Source of the DNA: Bradyrhizobium paxllaeri
GTDB lineage: Bacteria > Pseudomonadota > Alphaproteobacteria > Rhizobiales > Xanthobacteraceae
DNA: 64,000 nucleotides
Direction of reading: 5' to 3'
Assembly (NCBI RefSeq): GCF_001693515.2
Contig: NZ_CP042968.1
Coordinates: 6,386,001-6,450,000 of the forward strand
Position numbers and translations under genes: made by a program. Below the pieces are notes generated by a model. The model was not told where the DNA came from. It saw only the letters and a list, made by a program, of their open reading frames with translations, and made no database searches. Positions 23,332 to 31,995 of this stretch are shown here, piece after piece. The first letter of the stretch is position 1. Every line of letters starts with the position of its first letter.

Positions 23332-25086
23332 CTACAGCCCCTTGATCATCCCGACGTCGATCAGCATCCGGTTGAATCTCCGTGCCTCCGCGCCTTTCTT
23401 GCAGGTATAGAATGCGCCCTTGCAGCGGAGCATGATGCTCTTCTGCTCCGCGAATGTCGGATCGAGCGGGATGCCGGCGGCTTCCTGCAGCACGAGGGGG
23501 ATGTAGGCCGCATCGAGGGTTTCGAGCGCGGACGACAGATTGGCGGGCGAATAGTTGATGCCGTCGATGGCGTAGTAGGTGGAATAATAACGCGGGTCGG
23601 TCGCCATCAGGCGCTTCGCCAGCGATTTCCGATCGATCCCGGGCTCGAGCATTTTTTGCGAAATCGCCGGCTGGTGATCGCCGAAGCGCAGTACGAGGAA
23701 CTGTTCGTCCGGGTAATCGCGCTTCAGCCGCTCGGTGAATGCGCGATAGTCGTTGGCCGTCATGGTCTGGCGGCGGATGTACTCGTCGACCTCGGCGGTG
23801 TTGCCGGGTGGCGTCCAGCCCGGAGGCGTCAGGTCGGACCGGTAGACGTCGGTCCAGGGAAAATGATTGGCGGTGAGGTAGACGAACATGAACACCGGCG
23901 ATTGTGACGGCTGCTCGCGCGCAAACGCCTTCAGGGCCTGATCGTAATAGAAGGTGTCGGGCTGCATATCCTCGTTCACGCCCATCTCGGCCATGTCGAT
24001 GAAGCGGTCGACGCCGGTGCCCTTCTGGAAGGCGCGCGCGCTGAGGAAATCGCCATAGGTCGGATAAAGCGAGATGGTCTTGTAGCCGCAATTCTGCAGC
24101 GCCTGCGGCAACCCGCGTGTCACGCGGCCGGCGGTGATCCGCGTGACATAAAACTTCAGATCGCCGAACGAGCGCGCCGACAGGCCGGTCAGCACGTTGA
24201 ACTCAGTGTACCACGTCGGGCCGCCGGTCGACTCCGCGATCATGGTCCGGCGCTTGCCGTCGACCGACTTGAAGAAATCGGTATAGCCCACCGGCACCTT
24301 GATGCCGGGGGCCGAGGTGACGTCAAAACTGGACTCATCGAGCAGCAGAATGATGTGCGGCCGCTTGGCCGCCGGATCGCAGGCCGTGGCAGGCGGCAGC
24401 ATCACAGGACGTGCGGCGTACGCTTCCGAGCCCAGGCGCAGCGGGCGATCCGCCGGCGGATCGGCCTCGATCCAGCCGGTCGAAGCCAGCCGCGACACGG
24501 CCACCACGCCCGAGCGCGCCAGATTGGAAATATGATTGACGCCCTGGAACGGCTCCCATGCCTGCTCGGGCGATGCGACCGACATCGCCGCGATCAGCGC
24601 GGCCGACGCCGCCACGCCCGTCAGTGCAGCGCGGCGGCGCACACGGAACGGATCGAAGCGCCAGATCAGCCACAACAGCGGAACCGCGACGAGACCTGCC
24701 ACGATCAACTGCATCTGCAAGCGCGGAAACACCGAGAGCAGAAACGAAAACGTATCGCGGTCGATGATCAGGAAGTCGAGGAACGTCAGCGTCAGCTGCA
24801 GGATGCCGAATTTGAAGTGCGACAACACGATCAGGATCACGATGAAGGCCAGCGCCAGCGCGGCGCTGACGCCGGGACGCTGCAGCACGACCAAGAGGAA
24901 GCAGTTCACGAACACCCATGCCAGAACGGACAGCGTGATCGCGAACGGCCCGTATTCGGTGGTCAGGAGGACCGCGAGCGCGGCCAAATGGATCGCCGCG
25001 ACCAGGCCTGCCAGCGCAAAGAACCGGACGCCGCGCTCATCTGCGCGCGAGCGTTCGCTCCTTCCGGGTTCCGCAACGGCTGACAT
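23332..25086 (-). CDS. LtaS/EptA-like sulfatase-fold membrane phosphotransferase, paralogue 1
   Basis: A 584-residue protein. Five predicted membrane helices fill about residues 20-190, then a periplasmic alkaline-phosphatase-fold domain. Metal and catalytic motifs visible are HIILLLDESSFD (acidic ligand), ESTGGPTWYTEFNVLTG (Thr of GPT aligns with the catalytic threonine region GKTSDAEF of LtaS), FVYLTANHFPW and RFGDHQP (Asp-His metal pair). The start at 25086 is chosen because it precedes the membrane region. A close paralogue ends 5 bp upstream. It is likely to transfer a phospho-alcohol head group to an envelope glycan or lipid; the acceptor is unknown. Confidence 0.85.
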   Translation of the reverse strand: MSAVAEPGRSERSRADERGVRFFALAGLVAAIHLAALAVLLTTEYGPFAITLSVLAWVFVNCFLLVVLQRPGVSAALALAFIVILIVLSHFKFGILQLTLTFLDFLIIDRDTFSFLLSVFPRLQMQLIVAGLVAVPLLWLIWRFDPFRVRRRAALTGVAASAALIAAMSVASPEQAWEPFQGVNHISNLARSGVVAVSRLASTGWIEADPPADRPLRLGSEAYAARPVMLPPATACDPAAKRPHIILLLDESSFDVTSAPGIKVPVGYTDFFKSVDGKRRTMIAESTGGPTWYTEFNVLTGLSARSFGDLKFYVTRITAGRVTRGLPQALQNCGYKTISLYPTYGDFLSARAFQKGTGVDRFIDMAEMGVNEDMQPDTFYYDQALKAFAREQPSQSPVFMFVYLTANHFPWTDVYRSDLTPPGWTPPGNTAEVDEYIRRQTMTANDYRAFTERLKRDYPDEQFLVLRFGDHQPAISQKMLEPGIDRKSLAKRLMATDPRYYSTYYAIDGINYSPANLSSALETLDAAYIPLVLQEAAGIPLDPTFAEQKSIMLRCKGAFYTCKKGAEARRFNRMLIDVGMIKGL

Positions 25087-25091
25087 GCTCT

Positions 25092-26801
25092 CTAAAGCCC
25101 TTTTATAAAACCTGCCTCGATCAATAACCGGTTGAACCTGCGCGCTTCGGCGCCGTCCTTGCAGGCGTAAAATACTCCCTTGCAACGGAGCATGATGTTC
25201 TTCTGTTCCTCGAACGACGGGTCGAGCGGAATGCCGGCAGCCTCCTGGATCACCAGCGGCAGATAGGCTGCGTCGATCTTGTCCATGACCGCGGGGCTCT
25301 TCACCGGCTCGAAATTGATGGCGTCGATCGCGTAGTAGGTGGTGAAGTAGCGCGGGTCGTAGGTATCGAACTTGCGGACGACCTTGGCTTCATCCAGACC
25401 GGGGTCCAGCAGGTTCGAGGAAAACTCCGGCTGGTGGTCGCCGTAGCGCACGATCAGGAACGGCTGCGCCGGGAACTTCTTCTTCAGGCTGGCGACGAAG
25501 CCCGCGTAATCGTTGGCGCTCATGGTCTGGCGGCGCAGATATTCATCGACCACGGGCTCGTTGCCCGGCTTGCGCCAGGAGGGCAGCAGGTCGGGACGGA
25601 ATTTGGTTTCCCAGGGGAAATGATTGGCGGCGAGATAGACGAAGGTGAACAGCGGCGTGTTGGCCGGCTGCTCGGCAATGAGTTGCACCGCCTTGTCGTA
25701 GAAGAAGCTGTCCGGTTCGATGCCCTTCGCGCCGAGGTCGCGCGCATCATAGAAGTGCTGGATGCCGGTGGAGGTCTGGAATCCGCGCGCGCCCATGAAG
25801 GCGCCATAGGCCGGATAGAGCGAGAGGGTGCTGTACCCGCAGCGGCGTAGCGCCAGCGGCAGTCCGCGCTCGACGCGGCCCGAGGCGATGCGGGTGACGA
25901 AATAGGAGAAGCGGCCGAACGAGCGCGACGACAGGCCGGCCAACACGTTGTATTCGGCCATCCAGCTTGCGCCGCCGCTGCTCTCGGCCATGAACTTGCG
26001 CTCGCGGCCGTCGAACGACTTGAAGTGGCTGCCATAGCCCGGCGGCACCTTGACGCCATTGGCTTGACGGATGTCGAAGCTCGACTCGTCATGGATCATG
26101 ATGATGTGCGGGCGGCGCCCGGCCGCCTGACAGGAATCCTCCAGCGGCACCTTCAAGCGTTCGGCGACCACCGCGTCCGATTCCATGAAGCCGTAATTGG
26201 CGAAGTCGGAAACCGCCGTCACGCCCGAGCGGGCGAATTTGGAGAGGTAGCCGTCGTCGTAATAGCCGTGCCAGGCCTCATCGGGCCAGGCAATGGAATA
26301 GCCGGTCAGCGCGGCGAGACCGGCCAAAAGGCCTGCTACCGCCGGCAGGCGGCGGATGCGGAACGGATCGAGCCACCACAGCGCATACATCAGCGGCAGG
26401 ATGACGAGGGATGCGCCGACCACGCTCCAGCGCAGATTCGGGAAGATCGTGAACAGGTAGGCCGCGGTGTCGCGGTCGATCACCATCAGGTCGACGAAGT
26501 TCGCGGTCATCTGCACGACGTCGTGCTTGAGCCGCGACAGCAGCACCAGCAGCACGACCAGCGTCAGCGACAAGGCGCCCGACAGCGCCGGGCGCCGCAG
26601 CAGTGCAATAAAGAAGAAATTCAGAATCCCCCAGGCCAGCGCAAAACCCAGGCGGCCGCCAAAATCGGCTTCGGTGTGCAGCAGGATCGCCAGCGCCGCC
26701 ATGTGCGGCGCAGCAACGGCCGAAAGGCGCCAAAAGCCGATCGCGGCAAGGCCGGCGGCAAGTGTGGTGGCGGAAGGCCCTGAATTTGGCGCGGGCGCCA
26801 T
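25092..26801 (-). CDS. LtaS/EptA-like sulfatase-fold membrane phosphotransferase, paralogue 2
   Basis: A 569-residue protein with the same plan as its downstream neighbour: N-terminal membrane helices (about 15-180), then the periplasmic domain with HIIMIHDESSFD, ESSGGASWMAEYNVLAG, FVYLAANHFPW and RYGDHQP. The C-termini of the two proteins are nearly identical (GIPLDP.FEEQK..MLRCKG.FY.CK.GAEARRFNR.LI). At the position of the presumed threonine nucleophile this copy has serine (GAS versus GPT). The start at 26801 lacks a good ribosome site, so translation may begin further in. Confidence 0.83.
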   Translation of the reverse strand: MAPAPNSGPSATTLAAGLAAIGFWRLSAVAAPHMAALAILLHTEADFGGRLGFALAWGILNFFFIALLRRPALSGALSLTLVVLLVLLSRLKHDVVQMTANFVDLMVIDRDTAAYLFTIFPNLRWSVVGASLVILPLMYALWWLDPFRIRRLPAVAGLLAGLAALTGYSIAWPDEAWHGYYDDGYLSKFARSGVTAVSDFANYGFMESDAVVAERLKVPLEDSCQAAGRRPHIIMIHDESSFDIRQANGVKVPPGYGSHFKSFDGRERKFMAESSGGASWMAEYNVLAGLSSRSFGRFSYFVTRIASGRVERGLPLALRRCGYSTLSLYPAYGAFMGARGFQTSTGIQHFYDARDLGAKGIEPDSFFYDKAVQLIAEQPANTPLFTFVYLAANHFPWETKFRPDLLPSWRKPGNEPVVDEYLRRQTMSANDYAGFVASLKKKFPAQPFLIVRYGDHQPEFSSNLLDPGLDEAKVVRKFDTYDPRYFTTYYAIDAINFEPVKSPAVMDKIDAAYLPLVIQEAAGIPLDPSFEEQKNIMLRCKGVFYACKDGAEARRFNRLLIEAGFIKGL

Positions 26802-26972
26802 CGGAGGTACGCAACATCACCCGGCGCAATGCAAAGCCTTGGCTGGCGACGTGCCAGGAGACGCACGACCCAGCCGGAACCTGCGTCGCGTCACAAAAAC
26901 GTAGTGGAATCGTCATGAACGCGCAATGAATTTGCCCCCGATCGACGACGCAGTGGTGAATACGGCGAGGTA

Positions 26973-27009
26973 GTCATTCCGGGATGGTTCGAAGCGAACC
27001 CGGAATGAC
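26973..27009. repeat. Short palindromic repeat, GTCATTCCGGG family
   Basis: GTCATTCCGGGATGGTTCGAA followed by CGAACCCGGAATGAC, a compact version of the family. It sits against the 3' end of the TetR gene, two bases from its stop codon at 27011. Confidence 0.85.
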
Positions 27010-27010
27010 T

Positions 27011-27700
27011 TCATCCGCGTCGTGCAATGCCCTCGATGAAGAGATCGAGGATCGCCTCGGCGGTCCGTTCGGCCTCGGCGGCGCCGACGCCCCAACGCGG
27101 GAAATGGCCGTCGATATTCATCCGGGCAAAGCCATAGACCAGCGCCCGTCCGGCGATCTGGACCTGCTTGAGGTCGGGGGTACGGAGCTGGCCTGCTGCA
27201 AACGCGTCCGCCAGCGTCCGCTCGGTCAGCCCGATCAGTTCGGCATTGTCGCTGGAGATGGTGACCGCCCGGTCATGGTCGAAAAAACGGCGGCTGGAAA
27301 TGATCTCGAAATGGGTCGGGTTGCGCATCGCCCAGCGGAGATAAGCAAGCCCGAGGCAGCGAAAGCGCCCGAGCGGATCGCCGCCCGGCGCCCCGGCCAG
27401 CGCGGCCTCGATCTCTGCGCGGAACCGCCGCTGCGCCTCTTCCGCCACCGCCTGCATCAGCGCATCGCGGCTCGGAAAATGCCGGAACGGCGCCCCCGGC
27501 GAGACGCCGGCGCGGCGGGCAGCCTCCCGGACGCTGACCGCCTCCGCGCCGCCCTCGCCGACCAATTGCAGCGCGGCATCGATCAGGACCCGCCGGAGGT
27601 CGCCGTGGTGATAGGGCTTGGGCGCAGGCGCCCGGGCTGCGCGACGGCGGAGTTTGGCGGTGGATGATTTCACAGCGGGAGATTTGGCGGCGGGGCGCAT
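27011..27700 (-). CDS. TetR/AcrR family regulator
   Basis: A 229-residue repressor-type protein. A basic tail (1-28) precedes the TetR_N HTH (about 33-80: LIDAALQLVGEGGAEAVSVREAARRAGVSPGAPFRHFPSRDALMQAV). The C-terminal ligand domain resembles the WHG type (RCLGLAYLRWAMRNPTHFEIISSRRFFD). The gene is divergent from a membrane protein gene. Two TGTAA-N7-TTACA sites lie between the two, so it probably represses that gene and itself. Confidence 0.9.
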   Translation of the reverse strand: MRPAAKSPAVKSSTAKLRRRAARAPAPKPYHHGDLRRVLIDAALQLVGEGGAEAVSVREAARRAGVSPGAPFRHFPSRDALMQAVAEEAQRRFRAEIEAALAGAPGGDPLGRFRCLGLAYLRWAMRNPTHFEIISSRRFFDHDRAVTISSDNAELIGLTERTLADAFAAGQLRTPDLKQVQIAGRALVYGFARMNIDGHFPRWGVGAAEAERTAEAILDLFIEGIARRG

Positions 27701-27730
27701 GGCCTTCTCCTAGCATCACCAGCTTGTGAA

Positions 27731-27747
27731 TGTAAGCGCTGATTACA
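27731..27747. promoter_or_regulatory. Operator-like palindrome TGTAA-N7-TTACA, site 1
   Basis: Inverted half-sites TGTAA and TTACA spaced by 7 bp, 31 bp upstream of the TetR start codon. The site recurs with the same spacing at 27774-27790, which is the main support for a regulatory function. Confidence 0.7.
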
Positions 27748-27773
27748 CCAATTGACCAGATCCGCGCAACGTA

Positions 27774-27790
27774 TGTAACTGATGATTACA
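27774..27790. promoter_or_regulatory. Operator-like palindrome TGTAA-N7-TTACA, site 2
   Basis: The second copy, 43 bp from the first (about four helical turns), between the TetR gene and the divergent membrane-protein gene. Cooperative binding of two dimers is a reasonable inference. Confidence 0.7.
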
Positions 27791-27801
27791 TTACCATCCG
27801 C

Positions 27802-27878
27802 ATCATTCCGAGCGCAGCGAAGCAATCCACTCTTTCTTTCCGCGGCGACATGGATTGCTTCGCTGCGCTCGCAATGAC
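27802..27878. repeat. Palindromic repeat, GTCATTGCGAGCG family (full pair)
   Basis: TCATTCCGAGCGCAGCGAAG and its mirror GCTTCGCTGCGCTCGCAATGAC flank a 25-bp spacer. It occupies the 5' leader region of the membrane protein gene, ending 26 bp before its start codon. Confidence 0.85.
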
Positions 27879-27903
27879 GGCGTAGACATCAGGGGGACGA
27901 CAT

Positions 27904-28521
27904 ATGGCGACGCGTCAAAACTGGTTCGATGGCTGGCGGCTGTTCGCCCTGCTCTCGCTGACCCTGCTGGCTCTCAGCATCTGGATCGCCGGCATGCGCG
28001 CATTCGAGGTCGAGGGCGTGCGCATGGTGATCCGCTTCACCGCGCGGACTTCGCTGCTGCTGTTCTGCCTCGCCTTCGCGGGTGCGGCGCTGGCACGGCT
28101 ATGGCCGAACGCATCGACGCGATGGCTGCGCCGCAACCGCCGCTATCTCGGCGTCACCTTTGCCGCCTCGCACGCCATCCACGCGGCCGCCATCCTGGCC
28201 TTCGCGGTGATGGACCCGGTCGGTTACGCAGCCGCGACCTCGATCGCCTCCTACATCTTCGGCGGCATCGGCTACGCCTTCATCATCGCCATGACCGCAA
28301 CCTCATTCGACCGCACCGCGTCCGCGATCGGCGCGCGCGCCTGGCGCCGGCTGCATCTCGCCGGCGGCTATTATCTGCTGTTCCAGTTCATGGTGTCGTT
28401 CGGCAAGCGGATCCCGGACATGCCGCCCTACGCGCTGTTCCTGATTCCGCTCGTCGCCGTGTTCGCGCTGCGGATGATTGCGATGGCGCCGCGTGCGCAG
28501 GCTCCGGCGCGGGCGGGATGA
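27904..28521 (+). CDS. Ferric-reductase-like transmembrane protein
   Basis: A 205-residue integral membrane protein with five to six helices (about 13-32, 42-65, 82-100, 105-130, 145-165, 170-190). Histidines inside helices (FAASHAIHAAAI and RRLHLAGGYYLLFQ) resemble the haem-ligating pattern of YedZ/MsrQ and ferric reductase membrane domains. No soluble flavin domain is attached. The gene is divergent from TetR, with paired operator-like sites between them. The precise electron donor or acceptor is unknown. Confidence 0.65.
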   Translation: MATRQNWFDGWRLFALLSLTLLALSIWIAGMRAFEVEGVRMVIRFTARTSLLLFCLAFAGAALARLWPNASTRWLRRNRRYLGVTFAASHAIHAAAILAFAVMDPVGYAAATSIASYIFGGIGYAFIIAMTATSFDRTASAIGARAWRRLHLAGGYYLLFQFMVSFGKRIPDMPPYALFLIPLVAVFALRMIAMAPRAQAPARAG

Positions 28522-28532
28522 TCGAAGCAACC

Positions 28533-29453
28533 CTAATGCCGCTGCCATCCTGCTTTGATGGATGCTGAAATAGCATCGACGAACAAGCGGGTCTTCGTCG
28601 GCACGAGACGGCCCGGCGGCAAGACGGCGTAGACCCCGCCTTCACCTCTTCCGGTCCATCCGGGAAGCACTTGAACAAGTTTGCGCGCCTTCACCGATGG
28701 ACCAACGAGCCAATCGGGCAACAAAGCAATACCGGCGCCTTCAAGGGCGGCCATGAAGATAACCTCCGAATTATCGGCAACGAGGTTGCAGTTCGGACGT
28801 ACGGTCTTGCGCTGTCCTTCTCTGGTCAGCATCCAGTCCGGCCAATAGGGATGGCTCGGAAATCCCAGACAGGCATGGTCCTTCAAATCGGCCGGCGTAC
28901 GCGGCCGACCGTGGGCCTCGAGGTAGCTCGGCGCGGCTATCAAGATGTTCCTGTAGGAAGCCATGCGCTTTGCCGTCAACGAACTGTCGCTTAGCACTCC
29001 GACGCGGATTGCCACGTCAAACCCGTCCGCGACGACGTCCACGATCCGGTCGGTGAAGTGAGCATCGATCCGGATCTGCGGATGTTGTGCCAGGAACGGC
29101 GCGAAGGACGGGGCAATCCAATGCCGCCCAAAGGTGACCGGCAGCGATATCTTCAAAACGCCTTGAGGACTCGCCGCGAAATCGCTTGCCTCGGTGGTGG
29201 CACTCACAAGCTCGCCCAGAAGAGCCTGAACCCGCCTGAAGTAGAGAGCGCCGACTTCGGTGAGCGACACGCGCCGCGTCGTGCGCGAGAGCAGCCGGAC
29301 GCCAAGCCGCTGCTCAAGCTGGCTGACGCGCCGGGAGATCACCGATGCGTCGCGTCCGATCTGCTTCGCAGCGCCAGCGAAGTTGCCAGCCTCGCCGACG
29401 GCAACGAAGGCTGTCAGTTCCTCCAGTGATCCATGCTCCGACAATTCCTGCAT
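28533..29453 (-). CDS. LysR family transcriptional regulator
   Basis: A 306-residue LTTR. The N-terminal HTH (ELTAFVAVGEAGNFAGAAKQIGRDASVISRRVSQLEQRLGVRLLSRTTRRVSLTEVG, about 9-65) is followed by a LysR substrate domain (LKISLPVTFGRHWIAPSFAPFL...). The CrgA/YafC-like subgroup is suggested by GVLKISLPVTFGR. The start at 29453 is chosen to begin just before the HTH; a GTG at 29504 is possible. It is divergent from an SDR gene and a quinone oxidoreductase gene and probably regulates them. Confidence 0.9.
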   Translation of the reverse strand: MQELSEHGSLEELTAFVAVGEAGNFAGAAKQIGRDASVISRRVSQLEQRLGVRLLSRTTRRVSLTEVGALYFRRVQALLGELVSATTEASDFAASPQGVLKISLPVTFGRHWIAPSFAPFLAQHPQIRIDAHFTDRIVDVVADGFDVAIRVGVLSDSSLTAKRMASYRNILIAAPSYLEAHGRPRTPADLKDHACLGFPSHPYWPDWMLTREGQRKTVRPNCNLVADNSEVIFMAALEGAGIALLPDWLVGPSVKARKLVQVLPGWTGRGEGGVYAVLPPGRLVPTKTRLFVDAISASIKAGWQRH

Positions 29454-29546
29454 GATTTGCACGAGTTTAATGCCGTCGAACCCGATTATCGGCACGGCCT
29501 GCACGTTCTACATCGGGCGCATCGAAAGGTCGAAGGGAAACACGCC

Positions 29547-30209
29547 ATGAAGACATTTCTCAGCATCGGAGCCGGCCCAGGCATGGGCTTCGCGACCGCC
29601 GAGCGGTTCGCCAGGGAGGGATTCCAATTGATTTTGGCCGCCCGGAACGCGGCCAGAACCGAGCAGTTAGCCGACAAGCTCAAGTCGAAAGGGTACAGGG
29701 CCGAAGTTCGAACGGTGGATTCGAGCAATCCGGAGAGCGTCGCCAAACTGGTCGCGGAAGTCGAAAAGCAGCACGGCTCCATCGACGTCTTGCACTACAA
29801 CGCTGCCGCCATGCGCAAGGCGACCCTCGCGGAGCAGCCGCGCGACACCTTCAATGGCGATCTGGCCGCGAACATCGGCGGCGCCCTCGTTGCTGCTCAG
29901 GCCGTCGCTCCGAAGATGGAAGAGCAGAAGTCCGGTGCGATCTTGTTGACGGGAGGCGGCTTCGCGCTTGCTCCCAGCCCGGACTATCTGTCGCTCAGCA
30001 TCGGCAAGGCCGGCATCCGTGCGTTGGCGCTTGGGCTCTTCGAGCCCTTCCGGGAAAAGGGAATCCACGTCGCGACGGTGACGGTCGCTGCGTTCGTGTC
30101 GCCGGATTCAAAGGAAGCCGCATCGGTCGCCGAGCACTTCTGGCGCCTTTACAGCCAGCCGCGGGACGCCTGGACCGCCGAAGCAACCTACAGTCCGGCC
30201 AACGTCTGA
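29547..30209 (+). CDS. Short-chain dehydrogenase/reductase
   Basis: A 220-residue SDR. The cofactor loop is GAGPGMGFATAERF (about 7-20), followed by LILAARNAAR. The NAG-type motif is changed to HYNAAAMR, and the active-site segment is ILLTGGGFALAPSPDYLSLSIGKAGIRAL: the usual catalytic Tyr-x3-Lys is present as YLSLSIGK with altered spacing (Tyr-x6-Lys). This may be an atypical or inactive member. It is followed 86 bp later by the oxidoreductase gene and is divergent from LysR. Confidence 0.8.
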   Translation: MKTFLSIGAGPGMGFATAERFAREGFQLILAARNAARTEQLADKLKSKGYRAEVRTVDSSNPESVAKLVAEVEKQHGSIDVLHYNAAAMRKATLAEQPRDTFNGDLAANIGGALVAAQAVAPKMEEQKSGAILLTGGGFALAPSPDYLSLSIGKAGIRALALGLFEPFREKGIHVATVTVAAFVSPDSKEAASVAEHFWRLYSQPRDAWTAEATYSPANV

Positions 30210-30295
30210 ACGGCGAACCGATCCCATCGATCGCCAACACCGACCGCAGCAGGCCGACTGCCGGCCTGGGCAAGGGAGCAATTCTGGAGAACGAG

Positions 30296-31267
30296 ATGAC
30301 TTCGGCAATTCGAATAGAAACCACGGGAGGACCTGACGTCCTCAGGCTCGAGCAGGTCGAACAGGAAGCTCCCAAGTCCGGTCAAGCCTGGATAGAGCAC
30401 GACGCCATTGGCGTGAATTACCTCGACGTCACGCAACGCAATGGCGCGGTGCCGATACCGCTGCCGAGCGGTCTCGGACTGGAGGGCGCGGGACGCGTCA
30501 CGGCGATTGGCCCCGATGTCGAGAACGTCGCGGTCGGCGATCGGGTCGGCTACGCGCTCGGTCCCCTTGGCAGCTATGCGACCGGCCGCCTCTATCCCGC
30601 TAATCGTCTGGTCAAGCTTCCGGACGCAATCAAGTCCGAGGATGCGGCGGCGGTGATCTTCAAGGGCATCACGGCCCAGTACCTCATCAAGAGCACGTTT
30701 CAAGTCAAGTCCGGGACGACGGTTCTGCTTTATGGCGCCGCTGGAGCGCTCGGCCAGATCCTCGCGCCCTGGGCGAAGCACTTGGGCGCCTTCGTGATCG
30801 GTGTCGTATCGAAGGACGCGAGCGCTCCGCGCGCGAAGGCGGCGGGATGCGATGCCGTCGTAATCTGGAACGAAGACCTTCCGGCCGAGATCAGGCGGCT
30901 GACGGCTGGTCGTATGGCCGACGTCGTCTATGACGGTGTCGGACGGACCACGTTTGCCGCCTCATTGGACAGTCTGCGGCCGCGCGGTACGATGGTGTCG
31001 TTCGGCGCCTCGACGGGCGCGCCTCCGCCGGTAGAAGTTGGAACGCTTAACGCCAAGGGCTCGCTCTTTCTGACGCGTCCCGGACTGGCTGCGCACGCGA
31101 CCGAGATCGGCGAATATCGTGAGCGCGTCCTCGACGTGTTCGACGCCGTGGAACGCGGTATCATCAAGCCGTCGGTCTGGAAGACCTACGCATTGTCCGA
31201 TGCTGCGGGCGCGCACGAAGCCCTCGAACACGGAAGGTCGGCCGGCGCCATCGTTCTGAAACCGTAA
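30296..31267 (+). CDS. NADPH:quinone oxidoreductase (MDR superfamily)
   Basis: A 323-residue zinc-independent medium-chain reductase. The N-terminal part has GPDVLRLEQVE and IGVNYLDVTQRNG (QOR signature region). The Rossmann core is GTTVLLYGAAGALGQILAPWAKHLGAFVIGVVSK. The C-terminal part is GRSAGAIVLKP. The length is typical. The gene follows the SDR gene and probably shares its transcript. The role is likely reduction of quinones or enals with NADPH, under control of the LysR protein. Confidence 0.9.
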   Translation: MTSAIRIETTGGPDVLRLEQVEQEAPKSGQAWIEHDAIGVNYLDVTQRNGAVPIPLPSGLGLEGAGRVTAIGPDVENVAVGDRVGYALGPLGSYATGRLYPANRLVKLPDAIKSEDAAAVIFKGITAQYLIKSTFQVKSGTTVLLYGAAGALGQILAPWAKHLGAFVIGVVSKDASAPRAKAAGCDAVVIWNEDLPAEIRRLTAGRMADVVYDGVGRTTFAASLDSLRPRGTMVSFGASTGAPPPVEVGTLNAKGSLFLTRPGLAAHATEIGEYRERVLDVFDAVERGIIKPSVWKTYALSDAAGAHEALEHGRSAGAIVLKP

Positions 31268-31378
31268 GTGGAAGCCGCCATTGACGCCGTACTTCACGAT
31301 GGCCGCGGCGCGTGGCGCTCTGTACGCGGCCGCCCTTCATGATTCTGAAGCGATGTGAGCAGCGTCCTCGAGTCCGCG

Positions 31379-31621
31379 CTAATCACCGGTCAGCAAATGG
31401 TACTTCCGCCCGAGCCGGCGATGCACAGACATCACGGCACGGTCGACGTCACTGATCAGGCTGTCACCGAGAAACACGTTGGGAATTTCCCAGTTTCGTC
31501 CCTCGCGGATGTTGGGAAGCCCGCGCACGGCAGGAACGGACGCGGTTTCGCATCCCGGCTGGCTGCGAAGCGCCTGGTCAGCGATCTCGGTCAATTCCGC
31601 CCTGGTCTTGCCGGTCGTCAC
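31379..31621 (-). CDS. Small hypothetical protein coupled to the LprI-like gene
   Basis: An 80-residue protein starting with the GTG at 31619-31621, which overlaps the upstream stop codon as GTGA. The sequence TTGKTRAELTEIADQALRSQ and the C-terminal GDSLISDVDRAVMSVHRRLGRKYHLL look like a compact helical protein with normal codon use. No family recognised. Translation is probably coupled to the LprI-like gene, which makes this small gene believable. Confidence 0.6.
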   Translation of the reverse strand: MTTGKTRAELTEIADQALRSQPGCETASVPAVRGLPNIREGRNWEIPNVFLGDSLISDVDRAVMSVHRRLGRKYHLLTGD

Positions 31622-31995
31622 TGCTGGCCGATGCCTTCCAGCTCCTTGGCGCGCGCTTCCGTCATGCTGCGCATGCATTCGCCGGCTTCGAGCCGCGCGA
31701 TGGTGCCCTCGCCCATTCCGTAATAGAGGCAGTTGGCGTCGCGATACTGGATCCACAGCCGCTGCGCGGCGCGGAACTGTTCGCGCTGCTTGTCACCCGC
31801 GGCGCCCAGTGCCTTCTGATAGGCCGTGTTCAGGCGCTTGTCCCATTGCGCGGTCTTCGCCTTGAGGCATTCGACCATCTGGTAGGTGTTGCCGTCGCAG
31901 GATTGTTCTGACACGTCCTGATCGCCCGCATGGGCGATCGAGACCAGCGCCAGCAGCGTCGCGGCGCCGAGTACGGTTCGCAGCATCATGCTCAT
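31618..31995 (-). CDS. Lysozyme inhibitor LprI family protein (DUF1311)
   Basis: A 125-residue exported protein. The signal peptide (1-23) ends SIAHAG. Four cysteines (C33, C43, and the pair in RDANCLYYG and AGECMRSM) fit the disulfide pattern of the LprI domain, with WDKRLNTAYQKAL and FRAAQRLWIQYRDANC as the core. Such proteins inhibit lysozyme or have other periplasmic roles. The start overlaps the stop of the SDR gene (ATGA), giving a three-gene coupled unit. Confidence 0.85.
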   Translation of the reverse strand: MSMMLRTVLGAATLLALVSIAHAGDQDVSEQSCDGNTYQMVECLKAKTAQWDKRLNTAYQKALGAAGDKQREQFRAAQRLWIQYRDANCLYYGMGEGTIARLEAGECMRSMTEARAKELEGIGQQ

